A stretch of 64,000 bases of DNA from Chitinophagales bacterium (GCA_017303335.1 JAFLBK010000001.1:1121001-1185000); one strand, 5' to 3'; counted from the stretch's first letter, positions 1 to 9,654 are shown. Notes: generated by a model from the letters alone, not told the origin. Made by a program: numbers and translations.

Positions 1-3000
1 GATCATTGGCTTTTTCTTTCCAGCAATGGTGGTATCAGCGCGGGCAGAAAGAACACGGGCTTCGCCCTCTTTCCCTATTATACGGATGATAAGATAACCG
101 GCACGGCCGAAACAACCGGTTCGAAAACCATTTTCCGCATTCATAAAAACGGGGAGCGGCATACCTGGGAACCGTTTTCGGTACGGAGCGAAGCCCGCTA
201 CCGTTTGCAGCGTAACCTCTACCAGAATGCCTGGAGCAATAAGATCATCTTCGAAGAAATAAACGAAGAGCTGGGCCTGGCATTTCAATACGAATGGAAC
301 AGCAGCGATCGCTTCGGTTTTGTAAAACATTCCCGCCTTCGAAACCTGTCTGAATCCGCTATAGCCATTGATGTAGCCGATGGTATGCAGAACCTGCTGC
401 CCTACGGAGTGCCCAGCGACCTGCAGACCAAAACAAGCAACCTGGCCGATGCCTACAAACGCACAGAACTGGAACCCGTTACCGGGCTTGGCATCTTTGC
501 GCTCAGCGCCATCATTGTAGACAAGGCGGAACCCAGCGAAGCATTGAAAGCGAATGTGGCATGGGGTGTTGGACTGGAGAATCCTGTTTACCTCTTGTCT
601 GTTTCGCAACTGCAGGCATTCCGGAACGGTGCGGATGTAAAGCAGGAAACAGATATAAAAGGCGAGCCCGGGGCTTATTTTATGACCGGCCGGTTTTCAC
701 TGGCGCCTGCAGCCGGGAAACAATGGATGATGGCGGCCAATGTAAATCAAAGTCAGTCTGACATAGTACAGCTCATAGAAACAATCAGAACAACGGCAGA
801 CATGACTCCGCTTGTTGCCCGGGATATCGAAGAAGGCACAAAACGACTGCGTGCATTGGTCGGTGCCGCCGATGGAATGCAATGCACGGCCGATGGGCTG
901 AAAGATACCCGCCATTTTTCGAACGTGCTTTTTAATATCATGCGGGGCGGTGTTTTTGCCGATCACTACCAGGTAACGCGAACTGATTTTGAGAATTACC
1001 TGCAAAAAGCCAATAAGGTGCTGTATGAATCCGTTGCCGCTTCTTTGCAAACACTGGCTCCTTCTTTTTCGGTATTTGCGTTGCGATCCGTTGCCGCCGG
1101 ATCGGGCAACCCCGATTTCATACGGTTGGCAACGGAATATCTTCCGCTTACATTCAGTCGCCGCCACGGCGATCCCAGCCGGCCCTGGAACCAGTTTTCC
1201 ATCAATACAAGAAATGAAACGGGTGATCCGGTGGTGCTCGACTACCAGGGAAACTGGCGTGATATCTTCCAGAACTGGGAAGCCCTGGCGCATGCCTATC
1301 CCGGCTTTATCGAAGGGATGATCTATAAATTCCTGAACGCTTCCACCTTTGATGGTTACAACCCCTACCGCGTTTCAAAAGATGGATTTGATTGGGAAAC
1401 CATCGAACCCGATAATCCCTGGTCGTACATCGGTTACTGGGGCGACCACCAGGTTATTTACCTGCTCAAATTTCTCGAATTCGCCGAACAGCGGCAACCG
1501 GGTATCATCGATCGCTGGTTACCCGATGAGCATTTCGTGTATGCGCATGTGCCGTACCGGATCAAACCCTATGCGGAGATCGTACGGAACCCCAAAGACA
1601 CAATCAGCTTCGACCAGGAACTGGATCACCGCCTGCGGCAGTGCCTCGCAACCCTGGGGGCCGATGGCGCTTTGCTTACCAAAGCGAACGGAGATATATA
1701 CCGGGTAAGTTTTATGGAGAAGATACTGGCCGTTCTGTTGTCGAAGTTATCCAACTTCATTCCCGAAGCCGGTATCTGGATGAATACCCAGCGGCCGGAA
1801 TGGAATGATGCCAACAACGCACTCGTGGGCAATGGCGTTTCCATGGTAACACTTTATTACCTGCGCCGTTTCCTGAAATTCGTTGAAGGCGCTCTGCAAA
1901 AATCCACACACCCGTCATTCTTCGTTTCCACCGAACTCCGGGATTTTTTTACCAACACGCATGCGGTACTGCGGGAAAGCGCAAAACAGGTTGGCGGAGG
2001 CATTACTCCGGCCAGCAGGAAAAAGATCACCGACGCGTTGGGAATGGCCGGCAGCCAATACCGCAGCGGAATCTACGCCCGTACGTTTACCGGAACGAAA
2101 GCCGTTATCCCGGTCAGTGAACTGCTGGAGTTTATCGATCACTCCCTGCAACTGGCAGCGCAGAGCATCCGTGCCGGTAAACGGGACGACGGGTTGTTTC
2201 ATGCCTACAACCTGGTTCGCTTCCACGGAAATGAATTGCATGTTTCTTACCTCGAAGAAATGCTCGAAGGACAGGTGGCGGCCCTGAGCGCAGGGGCGCT
2301 TTCCGCGACGGAAAGTCTTCGCCTGCTGGATGCGCTCCGGCAAAGTTCGTTGTACCGGCCCGACCAGAACAGCTATACACTATATCCCAATAAAAACCTG
2401 CCCGGGTTCCTCGAAAAAAATAATATACCCGTCGCCGCTGCCGAAGGATCCAAACTCCTGCAGCGGTTACTGGCCGATGGAAATACATCGGTAGCGGAAA
2501 AAGATTGCAAAGGGCAATGGCATTTCAATGGCAATTTCCGGAACGCCGCAGATCTGAAAGCGGCATTGGAAAACCTCGCCCCCGATTATCTACCCCTGGC
2601 GCAGGCAGAAGAAAACAGGCTGCTGGAATTGTTTGAAGAGATCTTTCATCACCGGCAATTCACCGGCCGTTCGGGTACATTCTTCGCCTACGAAGGACTA
2701 GGCTCTATTTACTGGCACATGGTATCCAAACTGCTGCTGGCCATCCAGGAAACCTGCCTGCGTGCCATGAGCGCAAACGAAGACCCCGAAACGATACAAC
2801 GGCTGGTAACACATTATTACGAGGTGCAGGAAGGTATTGGTGTACACAAAACACCGGAACTGTACGGCGCCTTTCCCATCACACCCTACTCGCATACGCC
2901 GTTGCACAAAGGCGCACAGCAACCCGGCATGACCGGCCAGGTGAAGGAAGATATTCTTTGCCGCATCGGTGAACTGGGCATCCGCTTGCAAAACGGACGG

Positions 3001-3315
3001 CTGACATTTGATCCCGTACTGCTGCGTCGCTCTGAATTTTTACCCGGCGAAAAGCAATGCGTGCTTGTGGATGTGAACGGAGAAATGCAAACCATTGCGC
3101 TGGAAAAAAATTCGCTGCTGTTTACCTGCTGCCAGGTACCGGTGCAGTATGTGCTGGGCGAAACCGAATCCATTGAACTGAAGCGGAGGAATGGCCCGGT
3201 AGTAAGTATGCCCGGCCATTCATTGACAACAGAAGACAGTGACGCTGTTTTGCAGCGCAGGGGCGATGTACTGCATGTGAAAGTGTTTGTGCAGGAAAAA
3301 AAACTGGCCGGCTAA
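1..3315 (+). CDS. GH94/GH149/GH161-like glucan phosphorylase (5' truncated)
   Basis: The reading frame is open from the first base, so the start lies outside the window; 1104 residues are visible. I see motifs of the (alpha/alpha)6 clan that holds cellobiose phosphorylases: GYWGDHQVIYLL in the middle and PEWNDANNALVG with Asp603 of the fragment, which sits like the catalytic Asp of GH94 enzymes. No signal peptide is visible, but the N terminus is missing. The very large size and the GH30 and GH17 neighbours fit the beta-1,3-glucan phosphorylase families GH149/GH161, which work in the cytoplasm and release glucose 1-phosphate. The clan assignment is fairly secure; the family and substrate are inference. 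A hydrolase of the same clan is the alternative. It ends 9 bp before the GH30 gene, so the two are probably cotranscribed. Confidence 0.6.
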   Translation, partial: DHWLFLSSNGGISAGRKNTGFALFPYYTDDKITGTAETTGSKTIFRIHKNGERHTWEPFSVRSEARYRLQRNLYQNAWSNKIIFEEINEELGLAFQYEWNSSDRFGFVKHSRLRNLSESAIAIDVADGMQNLLPYGVPSDLQTKTSNLADAYKRTELEPVTGLGIFALSAIIVDKAEPSEALKANVAWGVGLENPVYLLSVSQLQAFRNGADVKQETDIKGEPGAYFMTGRFSLAPAAGKQWMMAANVNQSQSDIVQLIETIRTTADMTPLVARDIEEGTKRLRALVGAADGMQCTADGLKDTRHFSNVLFNIMRGGVFADHYQVTRTDFENYLQKANKVLYESVAASLQTLAPSFSVFALRSVAAGSGNPDFIRLATEYLPLTFSRRHGDPSRPWNQFSINTRNETGDPVVLDYQGNWRDIFQNWEALAHAYPGFIEGMIYKFLNASTFDGYNPYRVSKDGFDWETIEPDNPWSYIGYWGDHQVIYLLKFLEFAEQRQPGIIDRWLPDEHFVYAHVPYRIKPYAEIVRNPKDTISFDQELDHRLRQCLATLGADGALLTKANGDIYRVSFMEKILAVLLSKLSNFIPEAGIWMNTQRPEWNDANNALVGNGVSMVTLYYLRRFLKFVEGALQKSTHPSFFVSTELRDFFTNTHAVLRESAKQVGGGITPASRKKITDALGMAGSQYRSGIYARTFTGTKAVIPVSELLEFIDHSLQLAAQSIRAGKRDDGLFHAYNLVRFHGNELHVSYLEEMLEGQVAALSAGALSATESLRLLDALRQSSLYRPDQNSYTLYPNKNLPGFLEKNNIPVAAAEGSKLLQRLLADGNTSVAEKDCKGQWHFNGNFRNAADLKAALENLAPDYLPLAQAEENRLLELFEEIFHHRQFTGRSGTFFAYEGLGSIYWHMVSKLLLAIQETCLRAMSANEDPETIQRLVTHYYEVQEGIGVHKTPELYGAFPITPYSHTPLHKGAQQPGMTGQVKEDILCRIGELGIRLQNGRLTFDPVLLRRSEFLPGEKQCVLVDVNGEMQTIALEKNSLLFTCCQVPVQYVLGETESIELKRRNGPVVSMPGHSLTTEDSDAVLQRRGDVLHVKVFVQEKKLAG

Positions 3316-3324
3316 ATCACCGTT

Positions 3325-4839
3325 GTGTATAAAACCAGGACCATACTATATATATTATTCACCTGCTTCACCATGACGGCATTGGGTCAACATACCGGGC
3401 ACAGCGTACAGATTTTTGAAACATCGGCCAGCGGCAACAAGCTGAAACAGCTAAGCCCGTCGGCCCCGGTTACCGGTATGGTACGGGTCCGGCTAAAACC
3501 CGCGGAAACCTTTCAAACCATTACCGGCTTTGGCGGTTCCTTTACCGAGTCTTCCGCATACCTGCTCGATCAACTCAGTAAAAACAACCGGAAAAAGATC
3601 CTCGAAGCGTATTTCAGTGCCGAAGGCGCTCAGTATTCACTTACCCGGACCCATATCAACTCCTGCGATTTTTCCTTAGGCCAGTATGCATACGATACGG
3701 TCGCCGGAGATACAAAGCTCGAGCACTTCAGTATTGCGCATGATACAATCCATCTCATACCCATGATCCGCGAAGCGCAGCAATTGTCGAAGGATGGATT
3801 TAAGATCATCGCATCTCCCTGGACGGCGCCACCCTGGATGAAAGACAACAAAGACTGGCGGGGCGGAAAACTCTTACCACAATACCGGCAAAGCTGGGCG
3901 CTCTATTTTTCAAAGTACATACAGGCGTACAGGCAGGAAGGCATTCCCATCTGGGGCCTTACCGTGGAGAATGAACCACTGGGCAATGATAATAACTGGG
4001 AGAGTATGCACTTCACACCCGAAGCGATGCGGGATTTTGTACGCGATCACCTGGGACCACAATTGCGCAGGGATGGTTTGCAGGATGTTGTCATCCTGGG
4101 ATATGATCAAAACCGCGGCGAAGAACTGGAACGGTGGGCACGGATCCTTTTCTCCGATGCGGCAGCCGCTGCGTATTTTGGTGGTACGGCCGTGCACTGG
4201 TATGCCAGCACCTACGATTATTTCCCCGCTTCGTTGCAGTACACCCATCGGCAATCTCCCGGCAAACACATCATCAATACCGAAGCCTGCGTGGATGCGG
4301 AAGTACCTAAGTGGGAAGATGATAACTGGTATTGGTCGAAGGAGGCCACCGACTGGGGTTGGGATTGGGCGCCGCCCGATCAGAAATACCTGCACCCGAA
4401 ATATGCGCCGGTATTCCGCTACGCGAACGACATCATCGGCTGCCTGAACAATTATGTGGATGGATGGATCGACTGGAATATGGTGCTCGATAAACAGGGA
4501 GGTCCCAACTGGTTCAGGAACTGGTGCACCGCACCCGTGATCGTTGATCCGGAAAAAGACGCTGTTTATTTCACGCCCTTATATTATACCATGGCGCATT
4601 TCAGCAAATTCATACGGCCGGGCGCCAAACGGATCGGTTTTGAAAACACGGATACGGCACTGCAACTTACCGCCGCCAGCAACCCGGATGGAAGCCTGGC
4701 CGTGGTGCTCTTCAATCCCGGTGAAACGGATAAAACCGTTGCGCTGTCATGGGAAGAACAGGAAACCTGTACCCGCATTCCGGCCAAAGCGATTCAAACC
4801 ATTTTATTTACCAACGCCAAAAACCAACACCATGATTAG
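3325..4839 (+). CDS. GH30 family exported glucosidase/beta-1,6-glucanase-like
   Basis: 504 residues starting at GTG, with a signal peptide of about 22 residues ending in TALGQ. The fold is a GH30 TIM barrel plus beta domain: the N-terminal ITGFGGSFTESSAYLL segment is typical, the acid/base is Glu217 in TVENEP and the nucleophile Glu320 in INTEAC. The family includes glucosylceramidases, beta-1,6-glucanases and beta-glucosidases; this subtype with a short N-terminal strand is common in Bacteroidota beta-glucan loci. It probably acts in the periplasm or at the surface on beta-glucan before import by the next gene. Its last 8 bp overlap the start of the symporter gene, a sign of translational coupling. 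The exact linkage cleaved cannot be read from the sequence. Confidence 0.85.
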   Translation: MYKTRTILYILFTCFTMTALGQHTGHSVQIFETSASGNKLKQLSPSAPVTGMVRVRLKPAETFQTITGFGGSFTESSAYLLDQLSKNNRKKILEAYFSAEGAQYSLTRTHINSCDFSLGQYAYDTVAGDTKLEHFSIAHDTIHLIPMIREAQQLSKDGFKIIASPWTAPPWMKDNKDWRGGKLLPQYRQSWALYFSKYIQAYRQEGIPIWGLTVENEPLGNDNNWESMHFTPEAMRDFVRDHLGPQLRRDGLQDVVILGYDQNRGEELERWARILFSDAAAAAYFGGTAVHWYASTYDYFPASLQYTHRQSPGKHIINTEACVDAEVPKWEDDNWYWSKEATDWGWDWAPPDQKYLHPKYAPVFRYANDIIGCLNNYVDGWIDWNMVLDKQGGPNWFRNWCTAPVIVDPEKDAVYFTPLYYTMAHFSKFIRPGAKRIGFENTDTALQLTAASNPDGSLAVVLFNPGETDKTVALSWEEQETCTRIPAKAIQTILFTNAKNQHHD

Positions 4840-6271
4840 TAAAACAGATCCGAAAGATATCGTGCCCTTCGGGCAGAAAATAGCCTTTGGCGCCGGAAAC
4901 CTTACCAACCAGTTATTGCCTGCGGCCCTGGGTGTGTTCATGTTTTTCCTGGTGGTGGGCTTTGGTATGAGTCCGTACAAGGCGGGTATCCTGGCGGCCA
5001 TACCCCGTTTCATCGATGCCATCCTGGATCCCATCATGGGCTATATTTCAGATAACACCCGGTCAAGGTGGGGGCGCCGAAAGCCCTATATTTTCGGCGG
5101 GGCCATTGTCACCGGGCTCGCATTCATCTTAATGTGGCAATTGAAGATTCCCGAAGCGGGCAATAACCACGAAACCTATAATTTCCTGTACTTCCTGGCG
5201 ATGTCGGTGCTGTTTTACCTGGGCTATACGGTTTTTGCCGCGCCACTGATCGGGCTGGGTTATGAGATGACGCCCGATTACAACGAACGCACCCGGCTGA
5301 TGGCCATGTCGCAGATTATGGGACAGATTGCCTGGATGATCGCTCCCTGGTTCTGGTTCCTGATCTCTCGGCCCGAACTGTTTCCGAATGCGCCAACAGG
5401 CGTACGGCAGTTGTCGGTATGGGTGGGTTTACTTTGCCTGGTCATGGGTGTGATGCCGGCGCTTTTCTGCAAGGAGATCGATCAGTCGAACCTCCACGGC
5501 CAAACCAAATTATCCTTCCGCGACCTGGTGGCCAATATGAAGCATTTCTTCGGCGACATCAAAAAGACCATCACCAACAAACCCTTCCTGCGGCTTTGCG
5601 GCGCCACCTTCTTTGTGTTCAACGGCTTCCAGATCGTTGCGCAGTTCGCTTTCTTCATCATCATCTTCTATCTCTACAATGGCGATCAGCCGGCGGCCGG
5701 GCAATGGCCTGCCTGGTTTGGTACCGTGAGCGCCATGGCCACCGCTTTTTTTGTGATCCCCGTGATCACGTATATGTCGGGCAGGATCGGTAAGCGCAAT
5801 GCATTCATTGTATCCACCCTTATCTCCATCGTAGGGTACCTGCTGAAATGGTGGGGCTTTCATCCCGGTAATCCCTGGCTGATGTTCATACCTATTCCGC
5901 TGATGTCGTTTGGTATCGGCGGGTTGTTTACGCTGATGATGAGCATGACGGCCGATGTGTGCGATTACGATGAACTCAAAAACGGCATGCCCCGGAAGGA
6001 AGCGTTGTTTGGCGCTGTGTACTGGTGGATGGTAAAGCTGGGTACCTCGCTGGCCTTGTTTTTAAGCGGCGTGATTTTGAGCAGCGTGGGCTTCGACCAG
6101 AACGCGAAAAAACAGATGGCCAGTACCATCACCTCCTTACGCATGGCGGATATCATCGTACCCTCGGTTGCCGGCGTTCTGGCGATCATCGTGATGTGGG
6201 GTTATGATATTTCGGAGAAGCGGGCCAAGGAAATACGCGACGAACTGGTAAGGCGCAGGGGTAACCTGTAA
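4832..6271 (+). CDS. GPH-family sugar:cation symporter (MFS)
   Basis: 479 residues from an ATG that overlaps the GH30 stop by 8 bp; the frame is open further upstream but that part only shadows GH30. About twelve hydrophobic helices are visible. The loop motif R77-S-R-W-G-R-R-K84 after helix 2 is typical of the glycoside-pentoside-hexuronide (MelB-like) family. It should import a di- or oligosaccharide released by the exported GH30, handing it to the cytoplasmic GH17 and phosphorylase-like enzymes. A loop between helices 6 and 7 is rich in charged residues, as expected for the cytosolic hinge. The transported sugar is inferred only from neighbours. Confidence 0.85.
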   Translation: MISKTDPKDIVPFGQKIAFGAGNLTNQLLPAALGVFMFFLVVGFGMSPYKAGILAAIPRFIDAILDPIMGYISDNTRSRWGRRKPYIFGGAIVTGLAFILMWQLKIPEAGNNHETYNFLYFLAMSVLFYLGYTVFAAPLIGLGYEMTPDYNERTRLMAMSQIMGQIAWMIAPWFWFLISRPELFPNAPTGVRQLSVWVGLLCLVMGVMPALFCKEIDQSNLHGQTKLSFRDLVANMKHFFGDIKKTITNKPFLRLCGATFFVFNGFQIVAQFAFFIIIFYLYNGDQPAAGQWPAWFGTVSAMATAFFVIPVITYMSGRIGKRNAFIVSTLISIVGYLLKWWGFHPGNPWLMFIPIPLMSFGIGGLFTLMMSMTADVCDYDELKNGMPRKEALFGAVYWWMVKLGTSLALFLSGVILSSVGFDQNAKKQMASTITSLRMADIIVPSVAGVLAIIVMWGYDISEKRAKEIRDELVRRRGNL

Positions 6272-6295
6272 GTCCGGACTAAAAAAAATATTCGT

Positions 6296-7192
6296 ATGTC
6301 ATACAGAAAAGAAAGAGCCTATCTCCAGCAAACCGATTCGGAAAGCAGTTATGTGACCGGTGTGCCCGAAGAATCCCTGCGGGATCTCTTCACAGAAATT
6401 CTTGAACAGGGCGTGCATGGCTTCTGTTTCAGCCTGTACGAAGAAGGGCAAAAGCCGGGCGATACAATCACCGAAGAACAGGTGAGAAGACGGATGCAGG
6501 TATTGAAACCCTATACACAGTGGATCCGTTCCTTTTCCTGTACCGATGGAAATGAACTGATTCCCAAAGTGGCAAAAGAGCTGGGCCTCAAAACGCTCGT
6601 AGGCGCCTGGCTCGGAAACGACCCGGAAGTAAATGAACGGGAGATAAAAGGCCTGGTGAAGCTGGCCAGGGAAGGGCTGGTCGACATCGCGGCGGTGGGT
6701 AACGAGGTTATGTACCGGAAGGATCTCACCGAGGAAGAACTGCTTGCATTTATTTACGACGTGAAGAAGCAGATACCCGGTATCAAGGTAGGGTATGTGG
6801 ACGCGTATTACGAGTTTTCACATCGCCCGAAGATCACCGAAGCCTGCGACCTGATCCTTTGCAACTGTTATCCCTTCTGGGAGGGTTGTCCCTTTGAGCA
6901 TTCGCTGAACTACATGAAGCAGATGTACAACCAGGCGGTTGCTGCCGGAAACGGCAAGGAAGTCATCATCACCGAAACGGGCTGGCCAAGCCAGGGCGAA
7001 AACCTGCGGGGCGCCATTCCATCGCACGAAAGCGCCCGCAACTATTTTATCAATACACAATGCTGGTCGGCCGAAGACGCCATACCGGTATTTTATTTCT
7101 CCTCCTTTGATGAATCCTGGAAAGTGGGCGCCGAAGGCACCGTTGGCGCTTATTGGGGTATCTGGGATAAAAATGAACAACTGAAATTCTGA
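6296..7192 (+). CDS. GH17-like glycoside hydrolase, cytoplasmic (copy 1)
   Basis: 298 residues with no signal peptide. The TIM-barrel signatures of GH17 are clear: the acid/base Glu137 in AAVGNEVMY and the nucleophile Glu227 in ITETGWPS, the latter almost identical to plant beta-1,3-glucanases. GH17 enzymes cleave beta-1,3-glucans or act as transglycosylases. The lack of an export signal suggests that the substrate is an imported oligosaccharide. It starts 24 bp after the symporter gene and ends 2 bp before a second GH17 gene of similar size. An intracellular transglycosylase role is possible. Confidence 0.85.
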   Translation: MSYRKERAYLQQTDSESSYVTGVPEESLRDLFTEILEQGVHGFCFSLYEEGQKPGDTITEEQVRRRMQVLKPYTQWIRSFSCTDGNELIPKVAKELGLKTLVGAWLGNDPEVNEREIKGLVKLAREGLVDIAAVGNEVMYRKDLTEEELLAFIYDVKKQIPGIKVGYVDAYYEFSHRPKITEACDLILCNCYPFWEGCPFEHSLNYMKQMYNQAVAAGNGKEVIITETGWPSQGENLRGAIPSHESARNYFINTQCWSAEDAIPVFYFSSFDESWKVGAEGTVGAYWGIWDKNEQLKF

Positions 7193-7194
7193 GC

Positions 7195-8130
7195 ATGGAT
7201 TTTTTAAAGCACTTTAACCTGCCGCCGGGTAAAGCGATCTGTTATTCCGGCTTCCGGAACGGGCAGCAACCCGGGGGCAAATATCCTTCGTACGCGGAAG
7301 TAAAAGAAGACCTGTTGCTGCTGCAACCGCATTGGCGATACCTGCGGCTTTACGACTGCGACGAACATGCCGAAACAACCCTGCGGGTCATCCGGCAGGA
7401 GCAACTGGATTTTAAGATCATGCTCGGGGCGTTCATTGAAGCCGAGATGAATAATTTTGGCTGCCCCTGGGGCGGCGGGGTTTATGACGAAGAGCAACTG
7501 GAGCATAACCGCAAGCGAAATGAAGAAAAAATAGAAAGGCTGATCTCGCTGGCGAACCGCTTTCCTTCCATTGTGTTTGCCACATCGGTGGGAAATGAAG
7601 CCTGTGTCGACTGGACGGATCATTATGTACCCGTGGACCGGGTGATCGCGTTCGCCCGCAACGTGAAAGAACATACCAGCCAACCCGTTACGTTCTGCGA
7701 AAACTATGTTCCCTGGTTAAATACATTGAAACCCCTGGCGGCTGTCCTCGACTTTATTTCCATTCACACCTATCCTGTGTGGGAGTACAAGCACATCCAT
7801 GAAGCCATGGATTACACCCAGGCGAATCATGATATGGTGGCGGGCCTCTACCCGGATAAACCGGTGATCATCACCGAAGCGGGCTGGGCCACCAATTCCA
7901 ACGGCAGGGGCATACACCCGGAGCATGTGAATGAGCTGAATCAAAAAATCTATTACGAAGATCTGATGAACTGGAGCGAAGAAAAAAAGATACTGACCTT
8001 TTTCTTCGAAGCCTTCGATGAAGAATGGAAGGGTTCGCACGATCCTTTTGAACCGGAAAAGCACTGGGGTTTATTCCGCATCGACCGTTCGCCGAAACTG
8101 GCGATGGAAAACCTGGTGAAGACGGCTTAG
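7195..8130 (+). CDS. GH17-like glycoside hydrolase, cytoplasmic (copy 2)
   Basis: 311 residues, no signal peptide. Glu135 in SVGNEAC and Glu228 in ITEAGWAT are the GH17 acid/base and nucleophile. It is related to the preceding gene but clearly diverged, for example an insertion FGCPWGGGVYDEEQLEH near residue 88 and a different C terminus, so this is an old paralogue pair or two acquired subfamilies rather than a recent duplication. Two adjacent GH17 enzymes in the cytoplasm suggest a division of labour on linkage, chain length or branch. It is the last gene of the glucan locus; no strong T-tailed hairpin follows, only the palindromic repeats beginning near 8167. Confidence 0.85.
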   Translation: MDFLKHFNLPPGKAICYSGFRNGQQPGGKYPSYAEVKEDLLLLQPHWRYLRLYDCDEHAETTLRVIRQEQLDFKIMLGAFIEAEMNNFGCPWGGGVYDEEQLEHNRKRNEEKIERLISLANRFPSIVFATSVGNEACVDWTDHYVPVDRVIAFARNVKEHTSQPVTFCENYVPWLNTLKPLAAVLDFISIHTYPVWEYKHIHEAMDYTQANHDMVAGLYPDKPVIITEAGWATNSNGRGIHPEHVNELNQKIYYEDLMNWSEEKKILTFFFEAFDEEWKGSHDPFEPEKHWGLFRIDRSPKLAMENLVKTA

Positions 8131-8166
8131 CGGCCGCAGAAACACACAGGATGAAACCGGGGAGCC

Positions 8167-8456
8167 TTTATTTCCCGCAATGTCTCCTGCAAGGGACGTT
8201 GCGGAATGCGGTAAATTCCAGGTATACGCAACGTCCTCTTCGATAGACGTTGCTAAGAAGAGAATTATTCTGTCTTGCTTCCTTTCTCACCCACAAACCA
8301 TTGCTCTTTGTTTTATTTCCCGCAATGTCTCCTGCAAGGGACGTTGCGGAATGCGGCAAATTCCAGGTATACGCAACGTCCTCTTCGAGAGACGTTGCTA
8401 AGAAGAGAATTATTCTGTCTTGCTTCCTTTCTCGCCCACAAACCATTGCTCTTTGT
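8167..8456. repeat. 145-bp tandem duplication with REP-like hairpins
   Basis: Two copies, about 8167-8311 and 8312-8456, differ at only a few positions. Each unit holds two hairpins with the same arms: an imperfect one (CGCAATGTC with GACGTTGCG) and a perfect one (GCAACGTC with GACGTTGC). Each unit also contains the last codons of the minus-strand gene that follows, so the first copy carries an orphan 3' gene end. The hairpins resemble the small interspersed palindromes common in Bacteroidota. They fill the gap between the convergent GH17 and UvrD-tail-like genes and may help end transcription from both sides. I see no other gene in 8131-8409. Confidence 0.9.
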
Positions 8457-8961
8457 TTTTGAACAACACGTTGAAGGTGGTGAGCGAACCATAGCAGCGG
8501 GTGATGTACTGCTGCATGTTCACCTTGTCTTCATCGCTGAGTTTTTTGTGGCTGTTGATGTTTTGTTCCAGCACCCGCAGCCGGTCCCGCAGCATCACGA
8601 TCTTGTGAAAGAAATCATCGACGGGGATTTCCTTGGGTTTTAACGACTTGTCGGCAGGCTGCAGGAGCATCGTGCCGCCGATCCAGCGTTCGCCGAGCGG
8701 TACGATCTCGCTGACATCGCTCCACTGCCGTAAAATCTTCAGCAGCGATTTTTCCACTTCCGAAACGGTTTCCACTTCCACGGTAATGTTTTCCGGCATG
8801 ATCTCGTCGAGGTTACTGTCGGTCTTGTCGATTTCCTTTACACCGTGATTGATAAAGGAGATGAGATAGGTTGCATAGCGAACACCCACGACCACGCCGG
8901 GTCCGAATTGTGTGTGTTGCAGGCGGGTGCCGATGCCTAAAGTAAGTTGTTGCGATTCCAT
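8410..8961 (-). CDS. conserved protein with UvrD/PcrA C-terminal-like (Tudor-like) domain
   Basis: 183 residues. The N terminus, GIGTRLQHTQFGPGVVVGV, is very like the Tudor-like tail of UvrD/PcrA helicases, a small barrel that in PcrA contacts RNA polymerase. The helicase motor is absent. The rest is charged and helical with a possible coiled coil around residues 110-145. I do not know a function; binding to a protein or nucleic acid is a guess from the barrel. The last codons lie inside the 145-bp duplication described at 8167-8456, so an extra copy of the 3' end sits downstream. The gene is last in a minus-strand set and starts 15 bp after the TMEM175 stop. Confidence 0.6.
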   Translation of the reverse strand: MESQQLTLGIGTRLQHTQFGPGVVVGVRYATYLISFINHGVKEIDKTDSNLDEIMPENITVEVETVSEVEKSLLKILRQWSDVSEIVPLGERWIGGTMLLQPADKSLKPKEIPVDDFFHKIVMLRDRLRVLEQNINSHKKLSDEDKVNMQQYITRCYGSLTTFNVLFKNKEQWFVGEKGSKTE

Positions 8962-8976
8962 AGATGCTTGCTTGAT

Positions 8977-9654
8977 TTATGCGTGTTCCGCGTTCGGGTA
9001 TTTCTTTTTGAGCCGTTTTCGTATGCTGTTAAGAATGGGCGGTATCAGCAGCGGCACGTATACCGCAACAGCCACCGTCCACAGGTAAGCAACCAGCAGC
9101 ATGGTTAAAAAAATGACCGGCACCAATAAAGAACGGAGTTTTGCCATTTTGAGAATGCCCTCGTCGATCGGAGGCTCGGCCAGTTTTTTGGCCGGGTTGC
9201 CGATATGCCGCCAGAGCAGGTAAATGAAGAAACCGGCGATGGCAAAATTGAGTACGTAAAAGGTCATGGGTACTTTCAGTTCTTTGCGGTACAATTCAGG
9301 TCCGGCGTATTCGCTGTAGAAACCGGTACTGAACGGCATGAGCACAATAAAGAAAAGAAAGAAGAGGTTCAGCCGCAGCAATCCCTTATCGTAATTCGTC
9401 ACATAGCCGAACATGCGGTGGTGAATGGTCCAGTATAACCCGATGAATAAAAAACTCACGATGAAGCCGACGAACTTGGGAACCAGGTGCCCGAGTGCGT
9501 TAATAAGCGCCCTGTCCGAAACATTATCGTGGAGCTCCGGAATTTTTATTTCGATGATCAGCAATGTTATGGCGATGGCAAAAACAGCGTCGCTGAAAAG
9601 GATCATCCGCTCCAGTTGAAATTCTTTCTTCAGTTCGTTATGCAGCGTATTCAT
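8977..9654 (-). CDS. TMEM175-family (DUF1211) membrane protein, putative K+ channel
   Basis: 225 residues with about six hydrophobic helices. The first helix carries the family signature, here RMILFSDAVFAIAITLL, with the Phe-Ser-Asp motif that lines the pore in bacterial TMEM175 channels. Bacterial members form tetrameric potassium-permeable channels. Its start codon shares one base with the stop of the upstream serine hydrolase gene, so translation is probably coupled. The C terminus is Lys/Arg-rich and cytoplasmic. The channel role rests on family knowledge, not on anything special to this copy. Confidence 0.8.
   Translation of the reverse strand: MNTLHNELKKEFQLERMILFSDAVFAIAITLLIIEIKIPELHDNVSDRALINALGHLVPKFVGFIVSFLFIGLYWTIHHRMFGYVTNYDKGLLRLNLFFLFFIVLMPFSTGFYSEYAGPELYRKELKVPMTFYVLNFAIAGFFIYLLWRHIGNPAKKLAEPPIDEGILKMAKLRSLLVPVIFLTMLLVAYLWTVAVAVYVPLLIPPILNSIRKRLKKKYPNAEHA

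Noticed and set aside
697..1293. Long minus-strand reading frame under the first gene
   Set aside because: It lies wholly opposite a well-conserved coding frame and has no recognisable motif; a shadow of the real gene.
8167..8456. CRISPR array
   Set aside because: Only two long units with no unique spacers; the repeated part contains the 3' end of a gene.
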